NCBI GenBank assembly: GCA_009746045.1
Contig: RPFO01000078.1
Span: 577,016 to 641,015 of the forward strand
DNA from: Mesostigma viride
Taxonomy: Eukaryota > Streptophyta > Mesostigmatophyceae > Mesostigmatales > Mesostigmataceae
DNA: 64,000 bases
Direction of reading: 5' to 3'
Positions 36,306-56,300 of the stretch are shown one piece after another. The stretch's first letter is position 1, and each line of letters starts with the position of its first letter. The position numbers and the translations under genes are program-made. Under the pieces are notes generated by a model. It worked only from the letters and a program-made list of their open reading frames with translations, ran no database searches and was not told where the DNA came from.

Positions 36306-37526
36306 AAGCGGTGAGGATGAGAATGTTGCCTAATCCCGCTATTGTAATGTCAAAAAGGATGCATGTGCAATGGTAGTTGATGACCATCACAGTTGTCAAA
36401 CTTAACCCCTAAATGGGCAGAAATACTGCCAATGCATCGGCTGTAACTTCACAACTTTGCAAACCAGATGCCATCCAACCTACCCATATCCAATGGCTGT
36501 CCTTGGGGGCCAAGCATGTCCATGAGTTGCTCTTCCGGTTGATACATCACAACCTTACATATATGCAGGGTAGGCCATGTATAACTACCGTCAAAGTCAG
36601 GGCGGTCAAGACGCGCGTTTTCAGTTTTGGTAGAATGTGCATTTTGAATCATGTTATGAGAGCTAGGCACCTACCACTTCAGGGATGATAAACAATTAGT
36701 TGCTGAGCAGTTTGAGCCATTGGGGTCATCACTTGGTTGGGTATACCAGCAGCTACACCCAGTACAGCCCATAGGGGTACCGTTGGTAAAAAGCAACCAA
36801 GGGGGTAGGGCTTGGCATGCTACCTACTAATAAGGCCACCAACCATGCCATACAATACATTTCCCTTCCACAATGATGGGGAAACATAACTGCATCATCA
36901 CACTGCCCTTACATGGCACCTATGTGCAGCTGCCACCTTGTCCATGCACGTAGGTAACGTGGTACGGACACCCTACGCAAGGCATGCATTCTAGGAGGCA
37001 GCCACCAACAAACTAGTGATGTTAAGCCTATTTCAGCTTGCCCTAGCAAGGATAAACTAGGCCTAAGCTGCTATAGCTTGCCAGGTGATGGCCTGCAGCA
37101 CACCTGGTGGCACATGCTGACAATGGGAAGCTTCTACTCACCGGTTACATGCTTGATGATGCCACAGAGACCAGCCAACTGCCTCTCACTCATGCAATAT
37201 GTGTGTGGGAAATGTATAACAAACATATATGGAGGTATTCAAACCCATACAACCTCTAAAACTTATCACCATCACACTATGGCAGGTCAACTGACTGAGG
37301 GAGGCATCTATGAATGGTGTTTTAGGAAGGGGCCAGGCCATGGTCAAGAAAGAACATGAATAATGCAAAAAGAATGTGCTACACAAGCTAGAACGTATAC
37401 CTAAACGTCATACGTCGACAAGGAAACGATAACTCAGCTTTACCTGGCGTGGCTGGCATTACCTTAGCCCAGGCGGTGGCCGCATAATGGCGCATTGCGG
37501 CACACCAAAGTTGTGCAGCATGGTCG

Positions 37527-37775
37527 CTAGATTCGGCGATCTCTGGCCACCCTTGCAAGTTTACGACTACAAATCATCATAAAAAGTAAAAAGAAACCGA
37601 TATATCCTTTAAAATACGCTGCTCGGATGCTTTCGTCAATTAGGACATGCCCGAAACGCGCTTTTTCTCTCATCGTCCACTTCGGCGTTTTCCCATGGGC
37701 GAATCCGCATGGCACGCAATGATTTCGCGCTTCGGGTGGCAGCAATGGTCCATCTCCTTCGGCATTGTCCGCCAT
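37527..37775 (-). pseudogene. Candidate Myb/SANT-like partner frame of the Harbinger element
   Basis: The frame starts MADNAEGDGPLLPPEARNHC and contains PKWTMREKARFGHVLIDES, which resembles the first helix of a Myb/SANT-type domain (W-T then acidic and helical residues). After that it turns into hydrophobic sequence that is probably intron. Many Harbinger elements carry a second gene of this kind on the opposite strand. The match is short, so this is tentative. Confidence 0.4.
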
Positions 37776-38448
37776 GGCTGGCGACCGCGGGTCATCTTCC
37801 CCTTCCCCGCCGTCAGTGTTTTGGGTTTAATTGCCTGTAATTGCCTGATTGCCCGGGCACGGAGCTGGCGCCACGTCATCGACTTGGCGGGAACCACTCT
37901 ACTTGCGGTCCAGACAGTTGAGTTTCGTATAGACTGAAATTTTTACCTCCGGACCCAATTTTCAGCTAAAAATGACCGGTTCGGTTTTAACTTAAAATCC
38001 GTATAGACCGGGCCTTAATTATCGTACGAGGGCTTTTAGCGATTTTTGTTACGCGTACGGGGTTTGGGGGATTTTTTCTTAGTGTACGTAGGTATATCGT
38101 AAGGGTATATCGTAGGTGTATTTGGGAGGCAGTACCCTAGGGGCAACATATGGAAGCCCCTCATACGTAAATAGTAGCATCTGAGGGTGATATCTTGGGA
38201 TGTACGAGGCCGGAAGGAGGGTTTTTTTCGGCCTGTACGGGGTCGATTCGTACATAATTAGGCGTACTGATATAAGAGCCACTACGGTATTCTGGCCCTC
38301 GGCCACTACAGACACTGTAGCCCATGTGCGCCGTGGGATTCAACTAACTACTGTAACTAAAACATCCATCCATAGTTCCATACCTACCGTAGTCGATTGT
38401 GGGATACAACTCACTGACTGACTGACCGTTGTCGATTTCTCCACGAAG

Positions 38449-38622
38449 CGGACAAGTGTAGCTTGTATCACTGGACCCGAGTGGGACCAGCGCTATAGTG
38501 GTCACGAGGGCCGACTTGTAGTCACGAGGGCCGCATGGCCCGAGTGGCTACAAGTCGTCCCGAGTGGCCACTAGAGTGCTGCGTCCCACGAGTGTCCAGT
38601 GATACAAGCAGCTTGTCCACAA
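38449..38622. repeat. Foldback palindrome, arms of about 80 bp
   Basis: The left arm runs from about 38449 to 38532 and the right arm from 38537 to about 38622, around the centre GCAT at 38533-38536. The inner 72 bases of each arm pair with about ten mismatches (outer anchor GCTTGTATCACTGGAC; inner anchor ACTTGTAG). A transcript would form one long hairpin. No coding and no clear target duplication. It could be a foldback MITE or a small-RNA precursor. Confidence 0.85.
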
Positions 38623-40092
38623 GTGGGACAAGTGCGGAACTTGTACCACGAACTGGTACGACAAGTACGAACTGGTAGATTTGTCCCGAGATTTGGTCAG
38701 AATTGGTCCAAAGCAATGAATTTTTCATTTCTCGGACCCTCGTGTCCGTAGATGGACATGAAATAAAGACGTTACGGAATCTACACCCTACACGTGCCCC
38801 GACTGCGTCGGGGGTTCAGTTTCCAGGGAGGCGGGGAAGTTGCTTTTGAACCAGATTGCAGTACCTACCTGTTGTTTGTCCGCGTGAAAAGTTCATCAGT
38901 TGAACAATAACCGCCTCGCGGAAATAAAAAAGGGAGAATCCACCATCTTCCGGAGCAGTCCGGAGCCATGATTGAATCTTCAGGCCTAGTTCAGGCTGCC
39001 ATTTTAGTAGAGATTGTCTCCCGGAACCAGAGTGGGCCAGACATTACAGATTCCGATCTAGAAAGTGTCCAGGCCCGGAAAAGAAGCAGGCTGCCGGCAG
39101 AATATTCTTGTTGACCAGTTCCAGGCTGACAAGTCCAGTGCGCGCCGTCATGGCGCCTTTTGTAACTGCCGCGGTTTCTTGGCCACCCCTCCACACTCCC
39201 GTGGTCTGCCGCGGCTCTTGGTGGTCTTGGGGGCCACCTCCCGCCCCGCCACCCCCGCCCTTCCCCCAACGATTTTCGCCGCTGATTTAATTGATCCTGA
39301 CGACAGACCTCTCGTTCTGGGTTTCCGCTCATCCAGTTTAACCGTCCGATGATTGATCTACGGCCACGCATACGACCGCGCCAGGGCGCCACCTTTTCCA
39401 TAGTTTCCCCAAAACCACCAACATTTCAAAAGTGTCATACTTTTATTTCGAACCCAAGATCCGACAGTTCAGACTGGCGGGCCGAATATCTGACGGTCAA
39501 ATCTGCGAGTGGTACCAGGCAAAAAGGAATCACAGTGATCGCAGGGAATTTGGCTGTGCACTTGTCCCACGCCGTGGACAAGCCGTGGACACGCCGTGGA
39601 CACGCCGTGGACGGACAAGCCATGCACGAATCTGTCAGACTGTTGTGATTTTTTAAAGAAGTTCTGAGCATATTCTGAGAATTTCCGGGTAAATGGGTAT
39701 TTTTCTTAACCAATAGGAATATCGTTAGGTGAAGAGGCATATTCTGAGAATCCTTTTCGTCATCGTGGCCCAGGCGCTTCGTTTATGTATCGGGCCAGGA
39801 TCGGGCCAGGATCGGGCCTGTTGTGATATTGTTCCACCGCGCCACAGGCACTGTTTACTGCGCGCCATTTACAGTTCCGTTTCTCCAGTGGCCGGGCCCA
39901 CCATGGCCACCTGTGAAATACCACGATCAATTGATCACACTGTATAATGGAAGTTTTATACCGATTGTCTCGAGTCCAGTTCTCAAATTCTCAAGTTCTC
40001 GAATTCTCAAGTTCTCAAGTCGGTTCTCAAGAGGACGCATAATGATTCATTCCGACTTCTACATTTTCATCGATGTGTCAAAGAAGGATCAG
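38623..40092. other. Non-genic stretch with small tandem repeats
   Basis: I see no gene. Short repeats occur at 39575-39612 (units of CCGTGGACACG), 39794-39818 (ATCGGGCCAGG) and 39975-40030 (TTCTCAAG). The open frames near 39000-39400 on both strands show no motif. Confidence 0.4.
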
Positions 40093-40383
40093 TTATATTC
40101 TGATCAGGCACGCCGCAAAGGTGAAAACCATTTGCGTTCAGTGCCGGTCCGCGGAAAACGCGGAAAAACGCGATCTGCAAATGAAGCCGACCGGAATCGA
40201 ACTGCCGGGGACCTCTCGCACCAACTTTCGCTGACTATAAGACGTTGTCTCTTTGATAAGACGGACGGCTCCGGATCCTAGGGCATCGCCAACTTACACC
40301 TACAGTCATCCGCAAAAGTTCTCCTTTCCGGGGAGTGATGCAAGCCTTTCGGATTTGGTACTAGATAAATCACTCGAGATATG
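40093..40383 (-). mobile_element. tRNA-like SINE, copy C
   Basis: The reverse complement matches copy A from ATCTCGAGTGATTTATCTAG to the tail CTGATCAGAAT. The B-box region reads GCAGTTCGATTCCGG, and a short insertion (with TTATCAAAGAGAC) separates the A-box side. No flanking duplication is obvious. Confidence 0.75.
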
Positions 40384-41956
40384 AGTTATATCCCTGACTT
40401 TTCCGTAAAATCTCATCGACCGGGTTTCGAAACAACCCACGAACGCCGTAGATGCAGATCCAACGGAGCAAACAACGTCAAGGCCGACGCGGCGCCAAAT
40501 AGTCGCCTAGGATTCTTTTCTGCGAGCCTTTTTACAACGTCGTGCCGCGTCGCGTACCCGAGCCCTTTTCTGAACCTTGAGATGCAAAATCCGCTTGCCA
40601 GACCGGGCCGGAACTCCGTCCAATACCGTCGTGCAGTACCACCAATGCACTACCATTCAAATCACCGATATCGCTGGAGGTGCACCCAGGGTACACCTCA
40701 TGTTTAATTTCGCCATCTAGAAACGTCTCCGCGACACTACGGCGAGCACTCTCCGTCACCCTTGACATGTTGTCGTACAATACTACAAATTAACGCCACT
40801 AGAAACTCGCCTCCTAAAATATATCTTGATAGAGGCACGACTCTTATTTAATTTCAAGGTGCCTCTTAATTAATCTCGCCCCCCGCCCTCTGAGAATTTG
40901 AGAATTGAGAACCAACAGCCAGTTTTATACCGATGGAAGTACACGTGCACATGCGTGTGTGTGTTCGTGTTGATTCAAGGTTGCACCGCAAGCTATGTAA
41001 TTATGACGCAAGGCCAGCGTACAAGAGCGGTTTAGTAACTAGACCTTGCAGACCGCGGTTATGTACCAAGCTGAACAGCTACGTTTTCATCAGATGAACC
41101 GAGACCACTGAAGTAGATGTTTCTGTCACTTACCCATCCGGCCAGCCAGCACTCTCACCTGCTCCATTTACGACTTGTGCTCCGCAACGGGCGAGATATG
41201 ACTAAATATTGTTTACACAACTTGCCTTGACGCCCCGTGCAAAGCAGCCATACCCACGCCCACTCTGCCATGTGCAACTAAACAGCAACTGGCATCAGCC
41301 TCGGAAATGCAAATGCGTGCCGAATTCATTTTACCACAGTTAATACTGTGGGCAGCCTGCCCTTCTCTGTGACAAGCGCCTATTTCCGCCCCAAGGACGC
41401 GCGGCCATCACCAGTAGCGTGACGACATCATGACATGGGCTTCTAAACACCGCACCACTAGATACAGCTGGCGCCGTATCCCAGCTGGCCGGGCCCTGCA
41501 GCTTAGGGCGAAGCGCAGGACGTGAGTGGCACAAACGGGCGGTCCAGTTGCATCCTGCAGCGGTAACACCATGGCAAGGGGAAACCGAATAGCTTAGTCC
41601 TTTCGACTGCAGCAATCATAGCAGTAGAGAAAATGCGATATGTTGCCTTTTCTGAGCTAACGTCCTGAGCTAGTACCCATCACCTGCCACATGGATGCTC
41701 CACACCATGACACCTGCCTTACCCGGGCTCGCGCAGGAGTCCTCCCCAGGAGTCATCAGAGTTCACGTCTAGCTTCCATGTGATGCTTTCGTATGACTAC
41801 AAGTGGGCATATCTTATGAAAGTGAAGGAATGGGCACAATAATACTGGGAACTAGCAAAAGCGCGATCTAGCAATCACGCAAAGTACACATGCAAGGAGC
41901 ATCGCAAACCTGGCTGGCGCGCCACACGCGCCTGTGTTTACATGGACACCATGGGT
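40384..41956. other. Non-genic stretch between SINE C and the dioxygenase gene
   Basis: No gene, RNA or tandem array is recognisable. The 3' end of the dioxygenase gene may lie within its right half if a further small exon exists. Confidence 0.35.
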
Positions 41957-49640
<7,684 letters not shown>

Positions 49641-50397
49641 GACTCGTAACCCGTGTGATCCCGTGTAGTCTTTTTCCCTGCGGAGATTTTACAAGCCTGG
49701 CGCCAATTGCTTCGCAACGTAGAAGCAAATATCTCCGTGCGATCGCGCTGGGTCTATTTTATTGACGGTATCACAAGGGGGGAAATAATGTGGCAACAAC
49801 ATAATATGATGAGCTCAATGTGCTTGCTGTCAGTGATGATTGCGCAATTTTAGCCTCGATTGGCGCTTGCTGAATGCTGGCACGCTGTGTACAACTGCGC
49901 GATCTTCGTGGCACGGTGGCCCGTAATAGAAACAGGAAGCTGAACCCCTGGACAGACCTGTCATGACTCATGACCCACAAAGTGAGACTTATAGAGTTGA
50001 GAGGCATAATTATGCTTCTGGAGTCTGGACACCGCGCGCGTCTTCCAGCGTCCTGCATGCTCCAGGCTCCTGACTGGCTGCCAGTATGAGGTGCTACGTG
50101 TTGCTATTTCGACCGAGGTCCGTCACGCCTACCGTAAGGGCTCTCGAGTGTCAAGAGAGCACACTTACGAGTTTACCTGTGCCTCGATAGCGGGTGATTA
50201 ACCGAGACAACCATGGCCGCCTTTACCTCACGCCATCCCTAATTTTTCCAATTCTCCAGGTTTATTTTTTAATGAAAGGCATACAGGATAACACCGTTGC
50301 CACGACTAGCCAGCATTTAGGATGAGTATTCCCATGGTGCTGTCCTGGCCATAGCATTTTCAGTTGATCTCGGTGACGTTATCCTGTGCTGGCGCTG
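49641..50397. promoter_or_regulatory. Divergent promoter region between two genes
   Basis: The start codons of the dioxygenase gene (49640, minus) and the sulfate-transport ATPase (50398, plus) are 757 bp apart, head to head. Both promoters must lie here. I see no certain core element. The arrangement allows shared regulation, but nothing in the sequence proves it. Confidence 0.4.
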
Positions 50398-53300
50398 ATG
50401 GCAGCCATCGCGTACTCCCAAGTGAATGCGGTCACCCCAAATCCCTACTGCCTTAAGAATGTGCCAGGACGCTGCAATAGTAATTCAACGAACAGAACGC
50501 ATTTCGCACAAAGGCTGGCCATAGCTGGCGAGTGTCTTGTTATTCCGACTTCCAAGGCCAGGCGTAATCTGAGTAGGAAACAGGGTTCAGTGTCTCGGAT
50601 CGAAGCCACGATAAATGCCGAGGATTTACGTGTCCAGCCTGCGACCGCGCAACAGCAACCTGGTCCCCAGTCTGAAACGACGGTCTTTCAATCGGTCCTA
50701 TCAGGAAAACGCGCCTCCGGCACCCGAATTACCGTGGAGAACCTCACGAAAGACGTAAGTCGCACCATTCATTAGTCCACGCCTTCACTGGCTATCATGG
50801 GCGTATCTGTTTCCCATTCATAGGTAGTTGAAGGTAATGTGGATGGCAAAAGAAATGTTAGGCATGTCGTATTTCTGGCCTGCGCTGGTTGTCTCCTTGA
50901 TGTCGTACATGTCGTTTGCTTGAGCTTAGGTTGTGAGCTAACCTGCAAGGGAAGGCATGCGTGTACGGCTGCCTGCCACGTGTCACGCCTTGTAAATTCC
51001 ACTTGAACCTTGTTCGCGGGCATGATTTCCCTGCGTATGTCACTCTAGTGTAAATCTCTTTGTAATGAGCTCGTGACTAGCTGCAGACCAGGTCATGCTG
51101 TGGCAAGCAGCCTAGACAACCTTACTGGGTGTTTTAATGCCATATGGTGCTCCCCTGCCAGAGATCAGTCGCTGTATGCTTTAATCGCTGTATGCTCTGT
51201 AGAGAGGAGTTGTCTCACCTTGCCCAGGCAGCGATGTCTTGTATCAGCACCATTTGTTTTATAATGTCCGTGCAGGGGCACATCATAGAGCTTGCCTGCA
51301 CACGCTTGCGAAGAGTGTAGCCTTTTAGCTCAATAAGGATGCTTATGTTTCGCAGGGAAACTGCTAGAGTATTGTATCGACAGGCCAGCCAGCTGTGGAG
51401 AGCATGGCCATCACGGATCCAGTGGTGCCAGCAGCGGTGCATGCTCATGCTGCCAGCTATCAACAGGCCAAGCAACCATGGTTGGCCAACCAGCCAACAA
51501 ACCACGGAGAATGCTCAAGTATGGTTCCTGCGTTGCCAGACCAGCCAGTCCAGTCCTTGTGTAGCTGGCAGTGGGCACCCAGCGGTACAGACATTCACGC
51601 CTTAGGTTGGGTTTGCTTAAGTTGGGTTCATGCCCTAAGTAGGGCTGCCCATGTATTAATTAGCACTTGGCTGCCCATGTATAGCTGTCACTGAGCGATA
51701 CTCAATGTAAGTCGTCACTGAGCGGTACCCACGCCTAGCGCAGGTGACCTTTCGTGGGAATTCCCTCCCAGCCCATGTCAGACCGTGCTTGAAGAGTTTG
51801 CTATTGCCTAGCATGATATGCAAAGGAGGTCGACGAGAGACACGCTGGCATACCCCGTGGGGTCAACAGGGTGAAACGGCTGTGCGTGGTGGATGTGGCT
51901 GTGGATGTGAACTACCAATGACGAGCGCGCTGCCTCACATGGTTGTCCCCTGGAGGCGAGTGAGGGATTGCCTCAGGGATTCATCGATGTCACTTTCTAG
52001 AACGGATTTCTCACTTTCTTAGAGGCGATCCATGAAATGTCTATGTCTGGAAGGCGATCCAATAAGGAAATCCGTGGGGAAAGGTTTACTGGGCAGGATG
52101 ACTGCCTCGCCCATTCTTGAGCCATGACGTTCTCGGTTATCGCGGTAGTCAGTCATCATGGTGTTGAAACATGTTGGGTCTGTCGCTGGCTCTGTCCATG
52201 TCTCCTCCTCTGGTATGTGCCTTCTCGTTGCATGCTGTTTGGTTCATGTAGTAAGGCAAGTGGACACGAAAGCGTGTATCCCTCTACATCAAGTCCCCTC
52301 CGTGATCATGGACCAGGGGCAAGTCCCCTGAACGCCCCTTAACCACCACCGACCCCTTACCCCATACACCACCCTGGTGCCATAGCAAAGCAGCTCCCTT
52401 GGGGGCGTTGACAGGTCCCAACAATGCAATGCTGATGCTGTTAGGTACCCTCGACATCCCTCATCCCCAGGAAGACTCCAGATCCAAACCCAAGTGATTA
52501 CTTTGCTGAGCATGAAACAGATGACCCATTATCCTCCACCCCCCACCTTAAATATGAGCACAGCTTCATAGCAAGTAAATGCCCCTTCATAGCAAGTAAA
52601 TGCCCTTTCCTGAGCATGAGTCTAACGAGCCATTATCGTTACCTCCATGTCTACGCGCACCCCTTTAATGGCCTCTTCAAACCCCCTTTGATGAGCGCAG
52701 TTCCAGAGCAAGTATGGCGTGTTCCGCGCCGTCGACGACGTCAGCGTGGAGTTTAAGGCGGGGGACCTTGTGGCGCTTCTGGGTACGTCCGCTGTGGTTA
52801 TGCAATTGGGGGGGGTGACAACAATAGAAACGTTTCTATGCACCAATTTGTCGCGCTGCTGGGTGCGTCATTCCCCCCTTCCTCCTCCTTCCCCCGCTTG
52901 CGTCCTACAGGCTCTGGCACGTCAATAGCTCTTCGTTTCGTCCCCTTTTGTAGCCCAAACCTTTATCAACCCTCCCCTTTTGGCGCTTGCCCCAATTCTT
53001 CCTCAGGGCCCTCGGGCTCTTGCACGTTGGCTGCACTTTCGCCCCCTCCCCAATCCTTACCCCCTGCTTGCCCCTCTTTATCGTGGGTGTGTCCCCAATT
53101 CCCTCCTCCCTCGGTCAGACCCCTCCGGCTCCGGCACACGTCGACGATTCTTCTTGTTGGTCTCCTTCTCTATCTAGCAACCGAACCAAAAGTTCCTTCT
53201 GGTTCCCATCTTTTCGTGGTTTACCTCCTGCCCCCCCCCCCCTTCGGCGGTCACCTCCCGTTCCCCCCCCCCAGGCCCCTCGGGCTCCGGCAAGTCGACG

Positions 53301-56300
53301 CTCCTTCGGCTGCTGGCAGGCCTTGAGATGCCCAGCAGCGGCCGCATCTTGTTTGACGGGCAGGACATGACGCGCGTCCGTGTGCAGGACCGCCAGGTGG
53401 GCATGATGTTCCAGAACTACGCGCTCTTCCGGCACATGGACGTGGCGGGCAACATCGGCTTTGGCCTGCGCATGAAGAAGCAGCCGCAGGTGGGTGGTCG
53501 CGGCATGTGGCACGAGAGAGAGTAGGTGCGCATGAAGAAGCAGCCGCAGGTGGGCGGTCGCGGCATGCATGCGTGATGCGATGGCACGAGAGAGAGTGGG
53601 TGCGCGTGAAGAAGCAGCCGCAGGTGGGCGGTCGCGGCATGCATGCGTGATGCGATGGCACGAGAGAGAGTGGGTGCGCGTGAAGAAGCAGCACACGGGT
53701 GGGGGAGGGAAGTGGCAGGAAGGGATGGTCGCTGCACAGGCAGTTGGGGGATTAGGGGGTCCGGGGGGGGGGGAATTCAGTGGCATGCAGGCCAGCAGCT
53801 GGACCAACGTTTGGATGCGCATGAAGAAGCAGCCGCAGGTGGGTGGGTGCAAGGGGGTTGGGTGACTGCACACATCTGGGTGGGTGGGTGCGCGGGTGGT
53901 CTTGCGGGGTGGTCGGTTAGGTCCGCTCGCATGTCGGGCATCTGTGCTTTTTTTATAGGAAGGAGACTAGGGAGCAGGGGATTAAAAGGGGGGGCTGGTG
54001 GGGGGGGGGGGGGAGGGAGGTTGCTAGCTTGGGCATGGGGGAAGGGGGGGCATCCAGCGGGGGGGGGGGGGGGGGGGGGGGGTATGCCTGTCTCACTCAC
54101 GCAAAGCCTGGTCTCACGTGTGTGTCTGTGCGCGTGTCTGTGCTGTAAAAGAGGAAGGGAGACCTGCCGCGTAGACATGCCTCGTCCACCCATAGTATCA
54201 TCCACCCATCACGCATACCTGACGCAGTCACGCGCTTATAAATTAATCACGCATACGTGCCCCACACATTCCATCAGCCGTGGCTCATGTGCACGCTTGA
54301 ATTTTTCCTGCTCGCGTAAATGTAACGTTGTGGGATGTCACTCCGCCCGCAACGTATCTCGTGTCTTACTTGTTTGCTTGGCTCCCTGGCCCCATTCCCT
54401 CCTGCTTCGCTCGCATGCTGGATTCCTGCCTGGCTTGAGTCCTGCCTTGCTTGAGTCCTGCCTTGCTTGAGTACCTTCTCATCCCTCCCCCACAATGGCT
54501 CCCACTTCTTGCCCCTACATTCCCGGCCGCATCATCACCTCACAGGCAGTGATCGATGAGCGTGTGAAGGAGCTGCTTCAGCTGGTGCAGTTGCCGCACG
54601 TGGGCGAACGCTTCCCGCCGCAGGTGCGCATGGCAGTATATAGCGCCGTTGTCCTTGGTTCTCTATTCCACCCGAGAACACCCCACTGTGCTGTCGGGTA
54701 GAGCACGGCATGCCATGTGGGTGCGGTTGCATCGGTGGGATGTGCAGGGACACGCCCTGCACGTCTGCAGGGTGTGTCCCTGCAGATGTGCCGTGCTGTA
54801 CAGCTAGACCCACTTTTCGTCTCCTCTTCTCTATGCTACCATGCGCCGCGTGTTGCAGTGACGACATGCCACGTAGGTGCCGCTGGCGCAACTGGGGGCG
54901 TGCTCTCATGCCCTGACATCACGCGCAGGCCTGCTGCTGTTGAAGTGGCCGCAGACAGTGCATGGTGTGGCAGCAACCTGTTTGTAGCAGATTGCCATGT
55001 CCATGCGTTCACTTGGATTCCGACAACCGGGAGTGGTTGCCTGGCAAAGCAACAATAGTGCTGCTTTCGTGTGGCGCTGACGTGGCATGAGTGCACACCC
55101 CGCGACACGCCTGCGACAGATCCCTCGTTCAGGCACATGCGTTGCGTTGTTTGTGTGTGCGTTGCAGCTAGAAGCATGTGGGCAGAGCAGCCCCAAACGG
55201 GCATGCCCCTGTGCTAGACCCTTGTACGTATGCTACTAGCTAAATCAGCTAGCCTTGCACATCCAGGCTGGGAACACCGCGGGAGCAGATAGAAGTGACG
55301 ACCACACTCACACCCATGGGTGCGTACTCAGAATAATCTCTCACGGGGACAGCTTTGCAAGCCAACCCCCTTGCAGTTGGTTACCTGTGCTTGCTGCCAT
55401 GGGCCATGTGTCAACCGACATCTGGTGGCGTCTGGCACGTACTCCCTGAGGTAGCTTGTTGCCTTGCGGCGGCCAAATTATATCCCCTGCGTTCTTGCGC
55501 CGCCTGCTCACTTGCTCAGTTCGACGGCCTGCCACAGCACAGGTTGCTCCTAGGTCTCGTTGCCACGCGTCGTTTGGCAACACTTGATCCGACCTGTTTG
55601 GCAACACTTTATCCCACCCGTTTGGCACGCTTGTCCCACCCCTTTCGTCCCACACCTCATCACCACCGTTGCACGTCTTTTGCATTCCTTTGTCGCATTT
55701 CGTCCCACCCCCCCTTTGGGCATGCCTCACGGCTCCCACCCCTCTTTGCCACAACTCAAACCTCAGAGCCCACACCTCAATCGTCCCACACCTCAGAGCC
55801 CTTTGCCCGCTTTTTGCCCTTTTTGCAACGTCCCCATCGGCCCATTCTCCCCCACACAGCTCTCGGGCGGCCAGCGGCAGCGCATCGCCCTCGCGCGCGC
55901 ACTCGCAGGGGAGCCCCGCGTGCTATTGTTAGACGAGCCGTTCGGCGCGCTGGACAGCCTGGTGCGCAAGGACCTGCGGTCGTGGCTGCGCACGCTGCAC
56001 CGCCAGCTGGGGCTGACCACCGTGTTCGTCACGCATGACCAGGTGTGTGGGGAGGGGTTGTTGAGGTGGTGTTTGTGTGTCATGCCGGATCCCACACCTT
56101 GACCCTGTAGCGCTAGAGGCGGACCACATCATTTGTCATGCACGACCAGGCGGGTGGCTTCAGTGGCTGGGTGGGTTGATGTATGCGTGGCTGAGCCCTA
56201 CATGGCCGTTCATATATCTAGGTGGCAAGGCTTCTGGCATGTGCTGGTGCGGTCAAAACTCTTTTTATGAATTGCCGATGCTTGTTATGGTGCTGACGCC

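Larger units (their letters stand above)
34617..38014. mobile_element. PIF/Harbinger DNA transposon (3.4 kb)
   Basis: The ends are GGCCCGGTCTATACGGA and its exact inverted match (17 of 17), followed by imperfect subterminal similarity. The target duplication TTA at 34614-34616 and 38015-38017 is the usual TWA of the superfamily. Inside are a DDE transposase frame on the plus strand at the left and a candidate Myb/SANT-type partner on the minus strand at the right. An imperfect 62-70-bp tandem array lies between them. The transposase has at least one frameshift, so this copy is unlikely to be active. Confidence 0.9.
34588..38287. mobile_element. Older MITE with TA target duplication, split by a Harbinger insertion
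   Basis: The left end CCGTAGTGGCTCTTATAT (34588-34605) is found inverted at 38287-38270, with TA on each outer side. Left of the inserted Harbinger the terminal repeat reads on as GTGTACGCTTA. Right of it, it resumes as ATTATCGTACGA, and the combined stretch aligns with the inverted right end (CAGTACGCCTAATTATGTAC). Without the insertion the MITE is about 300 bp. A TA duplication suggests Tc1/mariner-type ancestry. No coding remains in its own sequence. Confidence 0.85.

Noticed and set aside
38991-39401. 136-codon minus-strand frame
   Set aside because: Composition is Arg- and Gly-rich with no motif, the opposite strand is equally open, and there is no splice support.
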